DNA of 64,000 nt, from NCBI GenBank assembly GCA_963971425.1, contig OZ020525.1:16312187-16376186 (forward strand), given 5' to 3'. Below, one piece after another: positions 20,386 through 30,410 of this stretch; the first letter of the stretch is position 1; each line of letters begins with the position of its first letter. The notes below the pieces were generated by a model, which had not been told where the DNA came from, made no database searches, and was given only the letters and a program-made list of their open reading frames with translations. This DNA comes from Bryoerythrophyllum caledonicum. Lineage: Eukaryota; Streptophyta; Bryopsida; Pottiales; Pottiaceae. Both the position numbers and the translations under genes were made by a program.

Positions 20386-20688
20386 TCAAGCGCCATCAAA
20401 ATGCGGCCCGGTCGGCTTGCGCTGGACCTTCTCCTTGATCCACTTGATGCCGCTCGAGGTGCCGCTCTTCACTTTCTGCGCCCCAGACGTCACCACCTGC
20501 TTCGTCTTGTCCACTCCCGCACTCGCCGCCTGCTTCGCCTTCGCCAGCTTCTCTTTGTTGCTCGTCTTCCCCTCCTTGTCGCGCCCCTCGTGCCCGTACT
20601 TGTCGTTGTGCTTGTAGTCCCACTGGTCCGCCCACCCTAGCCCTTGCTTGTCCGACTTCTTGTCATAGGCATCATACAAATTCGCCAT
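20386..20688 (-). CDS. Small hydrophilic Lys-rich protein, LEA-like in composition
   Basis: A 100-residue protein starts at ATG 20688 (MANLYDAYDKK); the longer frame begins only with a TTG. It has no signal peptide or membrane segment and is very rich in Lys, Gly, Ser, Ala, Asp and Glu. The second half is an amphipathic helix-like stretch with repeated AKAKQAASAGVDKTKQ and VTSGAQKVKSGT motifs, then GIKWIKEKVQRK. This resembles a small plant-conserved family with a VKSGTxxGxxWIK signature, which I recognise by pattern only. Composition and repeats suggest a late-embryogenesis-abundant-like or stress-associated role, but this is inference. A CACGTG box lies about 420 bp upstream at 21110, and the next gene is AWPM-19-like, another stress-linked family. 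Confidence 0.75.
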   Translation of the reverse strand: MANLYDAYDKKSDKQGLGWADQWDYKHNDKYGHEGRDKEGKTSNKEKLAKAKQAASAGVDKTKQVVTSGAQKVKSGTSSGIKWIKEKVQRKPTGPHFDGA

Positions 20689-21697
20689 CACTCCGGCAGA
20701 CAATCCTCACTCCAAAACTCAAGCAAAACACTCGGAGAACTTCAATAAAAAATTCCGAAAACCTCACCCACTAAAAGAGCACTTCGTCACTGATGAAACT
20801 GCACTGATCAGAGAACTTGAATGAAGTGAGACACTACCTGGAAATGCTAACAGAGATAATATATAACGGCAAGAGCAGACACTGTATCAGAAGCTCGCAC
20901 AAAGTGTAAGCATCATTATCTAGATTTGTGAGCAACAGATGTAAATATGGCGTAGACATTGACGGTTTTGGGGGTGCAGTAACGGGATATGGACTCCGTC
21001 CGGGTCTCATGAAGCGGAAACAGGAGACGAAGTTGTCCGGCGCTCGGCTGATGATTGACGAGTCAGCGACGAAGTCCGTCTCGTCTTTCCGTTGAATTCC
21101 ACCCCATAACACGTGAGGTTCTAGAACAGTGGTGTGGAGTCTTGTGAAATCTTCGAGATTGGACTAGAATTGATGTGGAATGTACACAACGGTTAAGATT
21201 CTGGTGGCTTTCCAGAACATTCCGGGCTCGCTTTCGTAGGAAGGTTGTGCGATTGGGCCCCACATGACATTCTCCGTTGGTTCTTATGACGAGGGAGACG
21301 TTTGTGGAGGTTTTGTTTTTGTTTTTTAACGCGCCGTCGGAGTTATGTGACTTGGGGCGGAAGGTGAGCCGTTTTGGCCTGGTCTTCTTTTACGAGCTTC
21401 CACCACAGCTTCGGGGAAATTAGTTGGAGACTGAGCCTAGAAACACAGAATTCGAACAGTGTCTTAGTTGGTTATTTGGAGTGACTGTGCTTCAACAGTG
21501 ACCGATAGATAATAGAAGGCTGACGTAGTTGCCAGAGACAATCTCACAAAGAGTAGTTGCACATGCAATGAAGGTGCTCGTCTGCTGTGAGGTAAGGCAG
21601 AGAGCTTTAAGATTTGAATGAGGGAAATGTACATGCGCTGTGGCCATGTCCACGCTAGTGGCAGCGTTTTGATTACTACAGGAAAGGATTGCGGTGC
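20689..21697. other. Spacer between two minus-strand genes
   Basis: It holds the promoter and leader of the small gene at 20386 and the 3' UTR of the AWPM-19 gene. The short open frames have no domain. A G-box is listed separately. Confidence 0.4.
21110..21115. promoter_or_regulatory. G-box / ABRE-like CACGTG
   Basis: A palindromic CACGTG with a following AGG lies 422 bp upstream of the ATG at 20688. bZIP factors of the ABA pathway bind such boxes in plants. The site is real in sequence; its use is inferred. Confidence 0.4.
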
Positions 21698-22433
21698 CTA
21701 CACAGCGGTTGCTGCGGGAGTTCCGAAGTTCGGGTCCTTCACAACTTTGGGAGCGGCCGCAGGAGCGGGTGTGTGACTTTCGGTGAAGGCAGATCCCGCT
21801 TGCATCGTCATCAAGTAGAGCAGCTCGAAAAGCGAGAGGATGATCATGAATGCTTCCAGCGTTTTCTGCGCGAAAGGGCACAAGAACACGTCCTTAGATG
21901 AATAACCTGCTGGTTTGAGTGGAGATTAGAAATTTAGAGTGGGAGAACAACTCACCAGCCTCTTGCTGCGGCCATAGCCGGTGTGAATCTCTTTGCAAGC
22001 AACGCCCATGGCCAAGAGAGTTAGAAGCCACGCGATCAGAGACGTAGTGGACGCGGCTGCGAGGCTGTCGCTGTGCCAGATGCGCATATGGCGAGCACCT
22101 GCCAGGACCGATGCGAGGCCCACCATGGACGCGATCAACGCAATCGGGATGAACACAACCGTGACGACGTTTCCTGTAATGACTACAAGTCAATAAAATG
22201 GCACAGCTCCATGATGCCTAAACTCCATGCCCGTGGAAACCAGAGTAGAAAGTGCAGACATCATACATACAGAGAAAGCAGAGCTTACCGATCTGCACGT
22301 CGTCGCTCCGGCCGATATTCGCATCGAGGTTTCGGTTCAGGATGGAACCAGCAAGGCAAGCTGCGATGAAATACAAGCAGAAGTTGACAAGCAGGAGAGG
22401 CGCCGTCAACGCCTTGCCGATCGCAAACGCCAT
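21698..22433 (-). CDS. AWPM-19-like plasma-membrane protein, three exons
   Basis: Minus-strand exons 22433-22289, 22173-21956 and 21865-21698 join in phase (1, then 0) with donors CG|GTAAGC and CTG|GTGAGT and acceptors ACAG and GCAG, giving 176 residues. Family hallmarks are clear: an N-terminal hydrophobic stretch with PLLLVNFCLYFIA and AGSILNRNLD; exon 2 with GNVVTVVFIPIALIASMVG, a DSLAAASTTSLIAWLLTLLA segment and GVACKEIHTG; exon 3 with TLEAFMIILSLFELLYLM and MQAG. Four membrane spans are expected, followed by a short Ala/Pro-rich cytosolic tail. Length is normal for the family. Members are ABA- and dehydration-induced, and the rice member PM1 is reported as an ABA transporter. An ACGTG core sits 48 bp before the ATG. 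Confidence 0.93.
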
Positions 22434-22480
22434 GGCCGGAGCTTCGCGGCCTCTTCTGCACACTGCAGAACAATCTTCGT

Positions 22481-22485
22481 ACGTG
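22481..22485. promoter_or_regulatory. ACGTG core upstream of AWPM-19 gene
   Basis: ACGTG in the context GTACGTGCTG, 48 bp before the start codon. It could be an ABRE core or simply lie in the leader; one short site is weak evidence. Confidence 0.25.
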
Positions 22486-23978
22486 CTGCGACTGAGTCTC
22501 TCACTTGAGCTGCAACTAAGGTTTGTTCGGACCAAGCTCCACAGCAACGGTATACATAAGGAACTTCAAGGCATCATCGATCGTTGTCCTGGCCAGCTCA
22601 TACCTCTGCCAATGCAGCAGCATTAAGTCGTCCTCACGCAGTGTGTAAGACCTGGGGATTTCTCTGTCGACAAGCTCTGTCGACAATTTACAACAGGCCA
22701 GAGTACAGACTACGCTCACTGGACAAACATTGCACTTGATCATCATGTGCTGTCCATGTGTTGCGCTCTGAAGTTGTTGCAATCGAGCAGCGGGTGCTGC
22801 CTTGGAGCTCCGCTCCCATCAATCATATCCACAGTAGCTGTAAGAGCAGCTCTGGCCACTGCAGCAACGCCACTTACAGCTCTGCCTGGACGCGATCATG
22901 AGCACATGCCGCACCTTTCCGGGCTCTGACGACCGCAACGGGCTCTGGATCGACAGAGAGTAATATATTAACGAGCCTGGGAATTCATGATCACTCCATC
23001 ATCAATCATGTCGGTATCAGAAAAGCTGCTGTGAAAACAACAGAAAGTTTCACCGTGCATCAAAAAAGGTGAGAACATTCTCAGTATTTGGCATGACTTG
23101 TGACTTCACTGTGGCAGGTGTACCATCTAAGGAACTCTCTATTCAACCGTGGACATTTCGCATAGGATTTCACTGGAACTCATCCACATGGAAATATTGT
23201 TGTTTTCTAAATTTGGTATTATCATCGATTTTCACAAGGATATGTTCAATTTCATGACTTGGACAGTGAGAAAATTGATCTGCTTTGTGCCTTTATAAGG
23301 CCATCAGTATGGACAACTCCAGCACAGGTGCGGAAGAGGAAGATGGGTTGCGTGAGGGTTTTGAAAACGAGGTTCAGGTCTGAAAAGAAGCTCATCTTCA
23401 AGCTTTGCCACTTCAGGGCCTCCACCAGTTTCACCTCTTCACCTTCTCCATCCATCTACACATTAGTTTTTGTCACACTTGATCCGAACACAACAAAACG
23501 CCAGTATTATTTCTGCTGAAACGATTTGATATTCTTGTTTACAGAAAACAAAACAATCCGGGTCTATGAGTTTACATATATTTCTGAACCGATAGTTTGT
23601 AACTCCCGACCAGAAACTTTCAACAAATTACCGAGTCTACCAATCAGGGGTTGTGGATGAGCAACAGAGAGTTCACTAAATGCTGCCAGTGGCTCCACTG
23701 TTCCTACCAGAGCCGCATCGATCCCACAAAGGAGTTGCAAGCATGTGCAATAACTAGGTTACTACAATCCAAGATTGCTGAATGGCGCTCTTCACCTAAT
23801 TTCAACACTTTCCGACAACAATGGAAAAGTGATACTCAGCAATCTTAGAATAATCAGCTCAAAAGAAGATTAATAATTATGATGGAGTCTGATGCACAGA
23901 GAATCCATTATGTGGAATAAATTATGATGTACGATGAGAACTAAGAGACTACACTTACAGAACGAAGAACCAGACGTT
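22486..23978. other. Intergenic, no gene recognised
   Basis: The first part should be the promoter of the AWPM-19 gene and the last part the 3' UTR of the S1-domain gene. The short frames between (for example 23259-23519, +) have no domain. No repeat was seen. Confidence 0.35.
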
Positions 23979-26324
23979 TTATCTGTGCTGAAATTCGAGC
24001 CACTCCAGATTTGAGATGGGCTTTGTATGTAACGAAGTAGCTGGCTTCTCTTCGTCGTCACTCTCACTTGGCTGACTCCATTCCGGATGGTTATTCGAGA
24101 GTGCTGTGGCTGTCTGCTCAGCTTCTCTGAACACTCTCTGAAAACCCAACCAACAGCGCCATGATCAAAAGCGTCAGGATCTCGAGGATCATGAATACTG
24201 TTCTAAATGCCATGCTTTATCCAAGAGAACAATGCGACAACACAAATCAGAGGATTTACTTCATGCATTTGAAGACAAATGTTCATGAGAAATGATGATT
24301 ATCATCATACCTCTTTGTCCCAAAGCACGAGCCCCGGCTCAGTCTCCAGAAGAGCAGTGCTGCAAGATTACGTATTCCCGCAAATCAATACCATTCCACA
24401 GAAGAAGTTGATTTCAAACACTGCAGCATGCAAACGTGGCCATTCTGATGAGCAAAACGAGAAATACCTGAAGGAAAGCCTGTCTGGAACGGGAGAAGGG
24501 ACCAGAATCACCTTCACTTGCTCCCCAATTTCAAAGACGTCGGATACTGCACTGACCCGCCCAGCTGCGATGTTGCTCACATGGATCATTCCGCTGCACA
24601 TGACGAGGTCCATGAGAGTTCATCAAATTTTCATATCAAGACATGATGAATTGCAACTCCTCAGAAGTAGCATGAGCATTCATCCAGAGCTCCTTCAAAT
24701 GCAACGAATTAGGCACGAAAAGATCTCATACCATATGTCGGTGTCGGTGACTTGCACAAGGGCACCGTAGCTGAAGATTTTGGTTACAGCACCATCAAGA
24801 AGAGATCCGAGCTGCAGGTTCCGTTTGATCTGTAAATCATGTCACCATATTCAGCAATTCGATAAGTCTTACAAACGAAGCTGGTCCAGGATTAACTGCT
24901 CAATAAGTAGGCACCCATCGTTTCTGAGTTCGGTGCTACGTGTGCTTACCCAGGCATCCTTCTCACTAAGAGTGATGTTGCCACGGGCTTCTCTTGCGTG
25001 GGCGATGGCCACCCACAACGTCCTCCCCACCTGCCACAATCCCATAGAATTTGAAACCTTACAGCCAACCAGAAATGGAAAGCTCCAAGCCAAAAACTTG
25101 TGGTCCATCGAGCGACGAACATTCACAACGTCTTCATGATCGATTAGGAAACGTGACCACTTACATAGGCTTCAAGGCTTCCGGCCTTTGCAACACCAGG
25201 GTGTTTGATGAATTCCCCCAGAGGTAGAAACGCTCGCAGCCCCTGCATCCAACAATGTGAAGAGTCAGGCAAGCTCAGATTGCATCATTTCCACGTCAAC
25301 CATGTATAGAGAGAACTAGATCACATCATGACAGAGGAAAAAAAGGATTCTACATATCAACAAACACTTCATTACACAAAAACCAGAGCTGATGAACAAC
25401 AGGCTCTCAATTTCCAGATCGTAGACGCACCTCCACTTTGGTGATGACACCAGCTCCGTTAAAATCGACAATCTTCACTTGCAGAGGCTCATTCGCAGCT
25501 TTGATCTGCTCATCCACACATCAGTTTTCAAGAGGAAAAGAAGATACCAAATGTGCAACAGTGAACTCGGCACACACATACCGACATACCTGCATGACGC
25601 GGTTCCACTCGAGGTGCTGCGCGGCTTTGCGCACGGACAGGAGCGGATTACCCCGAATGGTCTGCCCCACCACCTCCATCTCCAGCACGGTTCCCACGTC
25701 CACCACCAGCGGAGCCGGAGCCGCGTAGTTGTGCACCTCCTCGTCGTACACGACACGAGGGCATCCACAGCCGGGCGGTGCTGCAGCCTCATCGTCGTCG
25801 GCCAGCACCCACTTCCTCTCGTCGATGTCGAACCGGTCCTCAGAAAAAAGATCCTGCACGTGCAGGTGCCCTAGCTTCGCAGCGCCGATATTCACTTCCA
25901 GCTTGGCGTAGTTGCCGGACACCACCACCCCAAGCACGCGGTGCCCCACAACGGGCACATAGTATTCATCATCAGTGCTCGCATCCTCCATATCATCTCC
26001 CTGCATCTGCGAAAACCCATTCCGCGTTGCAACATCCCCTTCGTTGCTAAACCTATGTTCTTCGTAATTGGAGCTCGGAGTGCGCACGTCGCGATCCTCT
26101 CCCACTGCATCGCCATCAAAGTCATGATGATCCCTTCGCAGTTCGTCGGTGAAAGCAGCTGACCATCTTGAGGCTCCTCCTCGCAACCTTAACCGAGTCG
26201 ACTCATTCACCACAAATTTGCGAAGAAACTGAGCTTTCCCGAGAGCTTTTGGCGTTCTAGGAGAAAGATTCTCAACACGGTGGGGACATAGAGCCTGCTG
26301 GTTGATGCAAGCCCGGACCGACAT
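23979..26324 (-). CDS. SRRP1: Chloroplast S1 RNA-binding domain protein, eight exons
   Basis: Minus-strand exons are 26324-25590, 25505-25431, 25242-25165, 25030-24950, 24829-24732, 24593-24468, 24359-24311 and 24137-23979. All donors start with GT, all acceptors end with AG, and all phases agree, giving 466 residues. The start is the first ATG (MSVRACINQQ); a GTG 14 codons upstream is ignored. The N-terminus is basic and Ser/Arg-rich, consistent with a plastid transit peptide. An OB-fold-like region follows (VVSGNYAKLEVNIGAAKLG), then an S1-like repeat across exons 1-4 (IKAANEPLQVKIVDF, GLRAFLPLGEF, NITLSEKDAW) and a canonical S1 domain at about 331-396 (GAVTKIFSYGALVQV, GMIHVSNIAAGRV). It matches the Arabidopsis S1-domain protein family of chloroplast RNA processing. 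It faces the bL12m gene across a shared promoter region. Confidence 0.92.
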
Positions 26325-27152
26325 TTGCACTGTTGAGATTACAAACGAAACTTCAACTGGGGTCACAGAGAAAAGGTTAATCTTCTTCCCTCACCCATCG
26401 TGGTGTTAGCGACGTCGTAGCCTAAGTACGCAAAATCGAGGAGAGAAGGAAAAAAGACGTCAACTCAGAGATAAAACCTCGAGCATAGCTTCAACTCAAC
26501 TCTCACAACAAAGAGAAATCTCCTCAACCTTCACACAATACTCCAAATCTACTGGACCACCCTAAAAGTTGATTGAACTTAGCAACTCTAAACCCTAAAC
26601 CTCACGTTGTGAACTCAGTCTGTAGTCCACACTCCAGAATTGACAAGGGGTTAGGGTTTGAGGGCATGCCGGAACGGACACAGCACTGGACTCATGAACT
26701 CACAGAAACCTGTAGCTTTTCCGCACTGAATTCGCACAGAAATAATGAGCGAATCTCCCTGTGATGGATGAACAAAAGCGAAACCGTTCTATTCGTCAAA
26801 AAGATTCACGGATCTTTCCAAGGCTGTGGATTCGCATCATTTTCGGCCACTTACATCTACCAAAGCGAGTCATGTGCAAGGTTGCACCTGGCGGCGACTC
26901 ACGGTGAAGCTCCAGCAGAGAGCGTCATCCAATGCAACAATTCACTGGGTCGCTTCACCATCATTTGCACATTTACACTCGCTCTATCTCTCTCTCTCGA
27001 TTGCCCAGAATCTCTGCTTGTTTTTACACCCTCTTCGCAGTAATCCATCATCTGAGGCTTGTTTGTTGTTAGGGTTTAGGGTTTAAGGATTTGAGATGAT
27101 CTCGACGTGAGATCTGGTTTGTTACATGAGAGAACAGTGGGAGCAGTGAGCC
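26325..27152. promoter_or_regulatory. Bidirectional promoter region with telo-box motifs
   Basis: This 828-bp region lies between two divergent organelle-gene-expression genes. AAACCCTAAACC is at 26590-26601, GGGTTAGGGTTTG at 26648-26660 and TTAGGGTTTAGGGTTT at 27069-27084. Telo-boxes (AAACCCTA) are common in promoters and first exons of plant translation-related genes. A CT-rich tract at 26985-27000 may mark the transcription start zone of the bL12m gene. Confidence 0.6.
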
Positions 27153-27692
27153 ATGTCGCTGTGTCGATCCATCCGACGGATTGCGGGCTTGGCGAGGAGC
27201 GTGAACGGGGGGAAGAGGTTGAGCAGCAGCGCGGCAGCGCGCGAGTCCGATGACGAGACGGAGGCGAGGAGCCCACCGTCGGAGCGTGTGCAGAGGCTAG
27301 CGGAGGACATCTCGACGCTGTCGCTCCTTGAGGTTTGCGATCTCACCACGCTGCTGCGGCGCAAGCTGGGCCTGCCGGAGGGCATGGGCATGATGCCCAT
27401 GGGAATGATGCCGGGAATGCAGATGGGTGGTGGTGGTGCCGCCGTGCCGGCCGCGCAGGAGGAGGCGAAGGTGGAGAAGACGAGCTTCGACGTGAAGCTG
27501 GAGAAGTTCGACGCTGGGGCGAAGATCAAGATCATTAAGGAGGTGCGCACGTTCACGGACCTGGGGCTCAAAGAGGCCAAGGAGCTCGTGGAGAAGGCGC
27601 CGGTGGTGCTCAAGGCGGGCGTGGCGAAGGAGGAGGCCCAGCAGATCATCGAGAAGCTCAAATCCATCGGCGCCACCGCCTTGATGGAATGA
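27153..27692 (+). CDS. Mitochondrial ribosomal protein bL12m, single exon
   Basis: A 179-residue homologue of ribosomal protein L7/L12. The N-terminal 30-45 residues are Arg/Ser-rich with no acids ([20 protein letters not shown]), typical of a mitochondrial presequence. The dimerisation part is [21 protein letters not shown] Met/Gly-rich hinge follows ([12 protein letters not shown]), then the C-terminal factor-binding domain from about residue 108 ([47 protein letters not shown]). That domain recruits elongation factors to the large subunit. The hinge is Met-rich rather than Ala-rich, as in plant mitochondrial forms. The start is ATG 27153. Telo-box motifs lie 70-85 bp upstream. Confidence 0.93.
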   Translation: MSLCRSIRRIAGLARSVNGGKRLSSSAAARESDDETEARSPPSERVQRLAEDISTLSLLEVCDLTTLLRRKLGLPEGMGMMPMGMMPGMQMGGGGAAVPAAQEEAKVEKTSFDVKLEKFDAGAKIKIIKEVRTFTDLGLKEAKELVEKAPVVLKAGVAKEEAQQIIEKLKSIGATALME

Positions 27693-27887
27693 GAACCGCA
27701 TACTTCTCCCGCTTGACGAGCTTCATCCCTGTCGGGATTGCTGCATTCTCTCTCACTGCCCGAAGGATCATTGATTTCCATTCCACGTCTGTCTGGGTCT
27801 CTGGCCCTGCTCTCAAGGCCATTTCTCTCCACAAATCTCTGCTTGAGAGAGAAGGGGTTTGCACCAATTATTTAGGGTTGCGCAATT

Positions 27888-27897
27888 TAGGGTTTAG
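27888..27897 (+). promoter_or_regulatory. Telo-box just before the ORF at 27904
   Basis: TTAGGGTTTA seven bases before an ATG, with another TTTAGGGTT at 27871-27879. This arrangement resembles the leader of the bL12m gene and suggests a second transcribed unit starts here. Confidence 0.4.
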
Positions 27898-27903
27898 AGA
27901 ATC

Positions 27904-28281
27904 ATGGCGTTGGAGCTCCTTGTGTACGCAGCGTGCTGGTTGGCAACGGGGTTTGATTCCGTGCCTGACAATGTCGAATACAATAGAAGGATTTTACAGG
28001 AATGTGGATCTGGATCTGTTGCAAATTTCTGCAGGTTGATAAGCGGCCTTTCTTTTGAAGAAGTCCTTGAGACATTACTTGAAAGTTGCAATCACAGTGC
28101 CATGGTTCGTGATTGCATGCAATTTCAAGTGACCGTGTTCTTGGATATGTTAGCAAGACTGTTTGTTGAAGAGGAAACTGGAGAAGTGTGCCTTCTCTTT
28201 ACCAGTTGTGGCATCTGGATTTGTTGCATTTTATGCAGGTTCGTTGCGCTGGAAGTTGCTGTCCTTCGAAACATCGCTTGA
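27904..28281 (+). CDS. Small protein of unknown function
   Basis: A 125-residue open frame starts at an ATG preceded by telo-box motifs. I do not recognise the product. Residues 1-95 have the look of an alpha-helical globular segment (LECGSGSVANFC-like, then SGLSFEEVLETLLESC and FLDMLARLFVEEETG), while the last 30 residues are Cys-rich and hydrophobic and may be intronic. A possible donor after EETGE (GAA|GTGTGC) and an acceptor at ATGCAG|GTTCG (near 28238) hint at splicing. It lies 212 bp after the bL12m stop. Treat the 3' end as uncertain. Confidence 0.35.
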   Translation: MALELLVYAACWLATGFDSVPDNVEYNRRILQECGSGSVANFCRLISGLSFEEVLETLLESCNHSAMVRDCMQFQVTVFLDMLARLFVEEETGEVCLLFTSCGIWICCILCRFVALEVAVLRNIA

Positions 28282-28946
28282 GCTGAAGTTACACGCATCT
28301 TCATTGATTTGTCATTGATCTTTAGTGGATGGCTTCCAAGACGTGTTGAAAAATGCCTTTACCACTGTCGACGTGCATACGAACTCTGTATGCTGAACCT
28401 CTGCCAAAAGTTGCAGTAGTTCAGTGCCTCTTGGAGGAACTGTCCAGGTTCGCGACAATGGTGGAGAAGGCACGTGGAATAGGTTTCTATTCAGAGCAGG
28501 CACAGCAACCTTTCAACACGCGCGGGAGATCATCATGATGCAACAACAACCAGTGCCCACACACCATGGGCCTGGGTCAAATCTCCATGCCAGCTATCCC
28601 GCGATCAATCAACCCAAACAGATCATACTGGATCGCAAATCTCGTCACACCCCTGCCACCATGGAACACACCCAGTTATCGATGCATGAACAAAATAACA
28701 CAGCGACCGTCTTCTTGCTAAACATTGCCAATCATGCTGTAGGAGTGCCAAGCCCTCGTTTCATTCTTGGAGGGTCTATGAAGATGAGGAAGGAAACGTC
28801 GAGGTGGGTAGACTTGTGCGGCGTCCTCAGTAAACGACGACACAGTCAGTGTCGTCATCAGTCAGAAACTCCGTGAATGGGATACTGGAAAAGTTGTAGA
28901 ACTGATCAGACCTTACCACGATTAAATTCTTCACTCCATATTTGCA
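28282..28946. other. Stretch downstream of the unknown gene
   Basis: An open frame at 28424-28876 (+) is rich in His, Gln and Thr without a domain. It may contain later exons of the gene at 27904, but none could be phased. Confidence 0.25.
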
Positions 28947-29158
28947 TCAAATCTCTTCTAGCTCGGCATCTAGAGCGCCGAGTGAGTTTGCAGGTCCAGT
29001 GAGGGGCAAGTATTCTCTCAGGTAGCCATCCAATACTTCCGCCAACGCGGCCCAGTCGATGATTTCCAGGTGATACGACTTGCAGACGAGGTAGAAGATG
29101 CATTGGATGACAATGGCCACCAGCGTGACGGCGGTAGTTTTACGAAATTCATGAAATT
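28947..29158 (-). pseudogene. Terminal exon of a membrane protein, degenerate or isolated
   Basis: Minus-strand translation ending at TGA 28947-28949 reads as a membrane span followed by a soluble tail: TTAVTLVAIVIQCIFYLVC, then KSYHLEIIDWAALAEVLDGY and LREYLPL. Codon use and the Leu/Tyr/Asp pattern look like a real coding exon of a plant membrane protein. The frame closes at TAA near 29158 and no AG acceptor lies between that stop and the coding-like part, so a normal splice cannot be placed. Another related piece lies at 29507-29829. Family not recognised. Confidence 0.35.
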
Positions 29159-29506
29159 AACAGAGTTCACGAAAATCACGTTTTAGTGCCTAGGGCTTCC
29201 AGTGCACTCAACGTGCTGATAAGTCACTGAAACTCTAGGATGGAGGAGCGGTTTTGGTGACGTGGCCAGACGACACCAGCAGACGAAACTTGACTTGCCA
29301 TGGTTGACCACGAAGGACAAACACTAGAGGTATCACTCAAGGGTAGGAGTCAGGCGGTAAGAACCGGGAGTTTGGTAATGAGTTGCAAAATATACTAAAT
29401 GGAGTTTACTATTGAAGGACCACCGAAACTACTTCCGATGTTCACTAGATTTGTACACTCTTTCCATCAGGCTCCAAATCAAACTCACAACCAGACTCCC
29501 ACATCC

Positions 29507-29829
29507 TCACCAGCATACCCTCACCCATCCCAGCCTCGCAGTACGTCCACCTAGCATGAGGGATACCAAAGCGATGCCGAACGCCAGGAATACTTCACAC
29601 TTGTACATCAGTGCATCACCCCAGAAAACTTCACGCACCATCGGTGTCTTGTCCAATATGATCCACGAAAAGGGTGCGAAACTGTGGAGTCTCATCCTTT
29701 TCCAGAGATGGTGAGAGCTGTATTGGTAGCCTGGTCAGGCGAATATTCTCTCAGCGAGCTCCGTGATTTGTCGTCGCGGCAGAGCGCGTCCATGAACAGC
29801 GCCGAGGAAAGGAAACCACAAATCATTCT
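29507..29829 (-). pseudogene. Upstream pieces of the same membrane-protein gene
   Basis: Two minus-strand blocks look coding: 29829-29710 (SALFMDALCRDDKSRSSLRE) and 29695-29510, which has a hydrophobic helix (CEVFLAFGIALVSLMLGG) after FSWIILDKTPMVREVFWGDA. They are in different frames. Together with 28947-29158 they suggest a multi-span membrane protein gene on the minus strand that is broken or has introns I could not resolve. The block near 29720-29760 resembles the LREY part of the other fragment. Confidence 0.3.
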
Positions 29830-30164
29830 TCACCCCAATAGCATGAACAGTCAGAGAATCTGAAAGCCGAGCTCGGAAAAGGTCACCCTGTATTTTCAAC
29901 TGGGCTCCCATAATGAAGACGACTCCAGGTCAATAACTCATCCAACAACGCACTGGCGGTTCAAGCCCTCAACTGTTTACTACAATTTTACGGACGTCAC
30001 CACGTTGACGGCCCCCCTTTTTCTGAACTTTCTCATTGAGAGGTCAAAAAGTGTGCCCCGAGATTACGAAAGGAAACGCGGACGTCGTCATGCAAGCCCC
30101 ATTCGACCCCACAGTCGCCTTGGAATTCAAAGTCACGTCGTTTCTCTCCGTGTCCATTCTCATG
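29830..30164. other. Upstream region of PAL
   Basis: No gene was recognised. A frame starting at ATG 30090 (+) runs into the tandem repeat below. The segment may be part of the PAL promoter or leader. Confidence 0.3.
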
Positions 30165-30296
30165 TACATACTTGGCTTCACACTCCAACTCTTCATCTCA
30201 GTCGAGGCGCTTCAATCATTCATTTTCGTATATGTCCTTGGTCTCACATTCCAGCTCCTCATCTCAGTCGAGGAGCTTCTATCATTCGTTTTCGAA
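30165..30296 (+). repeat. Two-copy 66-bp tandem repeat upstream of PAL
   Basis: CTTGGCTTCACACTCCAACT at 30171 and CTTGGTCTCACATTCCAGCT at 30237 begin two units of 66 bp with about 80 percent identity. Both share CATCTCAGTCGAGG. In one frame (ATG 30090 to stop near 30332) the units encode two hydrophobic 22-residue repeats (YILGFTLQLFISVEAL and YVLGLTFQLLISVEEL), and changes between the copies are mostly conservative. Confidence 0.7.
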
Positions 30297-30410
30297 GAGA
30301 TTTTGCTCAATATTTGGCCGGAAAAATTATAATCCAGGGACATCACAGGAGAAGGCACATCATAGGAGAGGTTTCTAATTGTCTAGACAAAGTGCAGCCT
30401 GATAAGTTCA

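Noticed and set aside
20396..20640. Arg- and Leu-rich frames opposite or offset to the small hydrophilic gene
   Set aside because: They overlap a gene with an ordered repeat pattern and good start; composition alone explains them.
27335..27538. 67-codon plus-strand frame in bL12m
   Set aside because: Alternative frame over the Met/Gly-rich hinge; no independent evidence.
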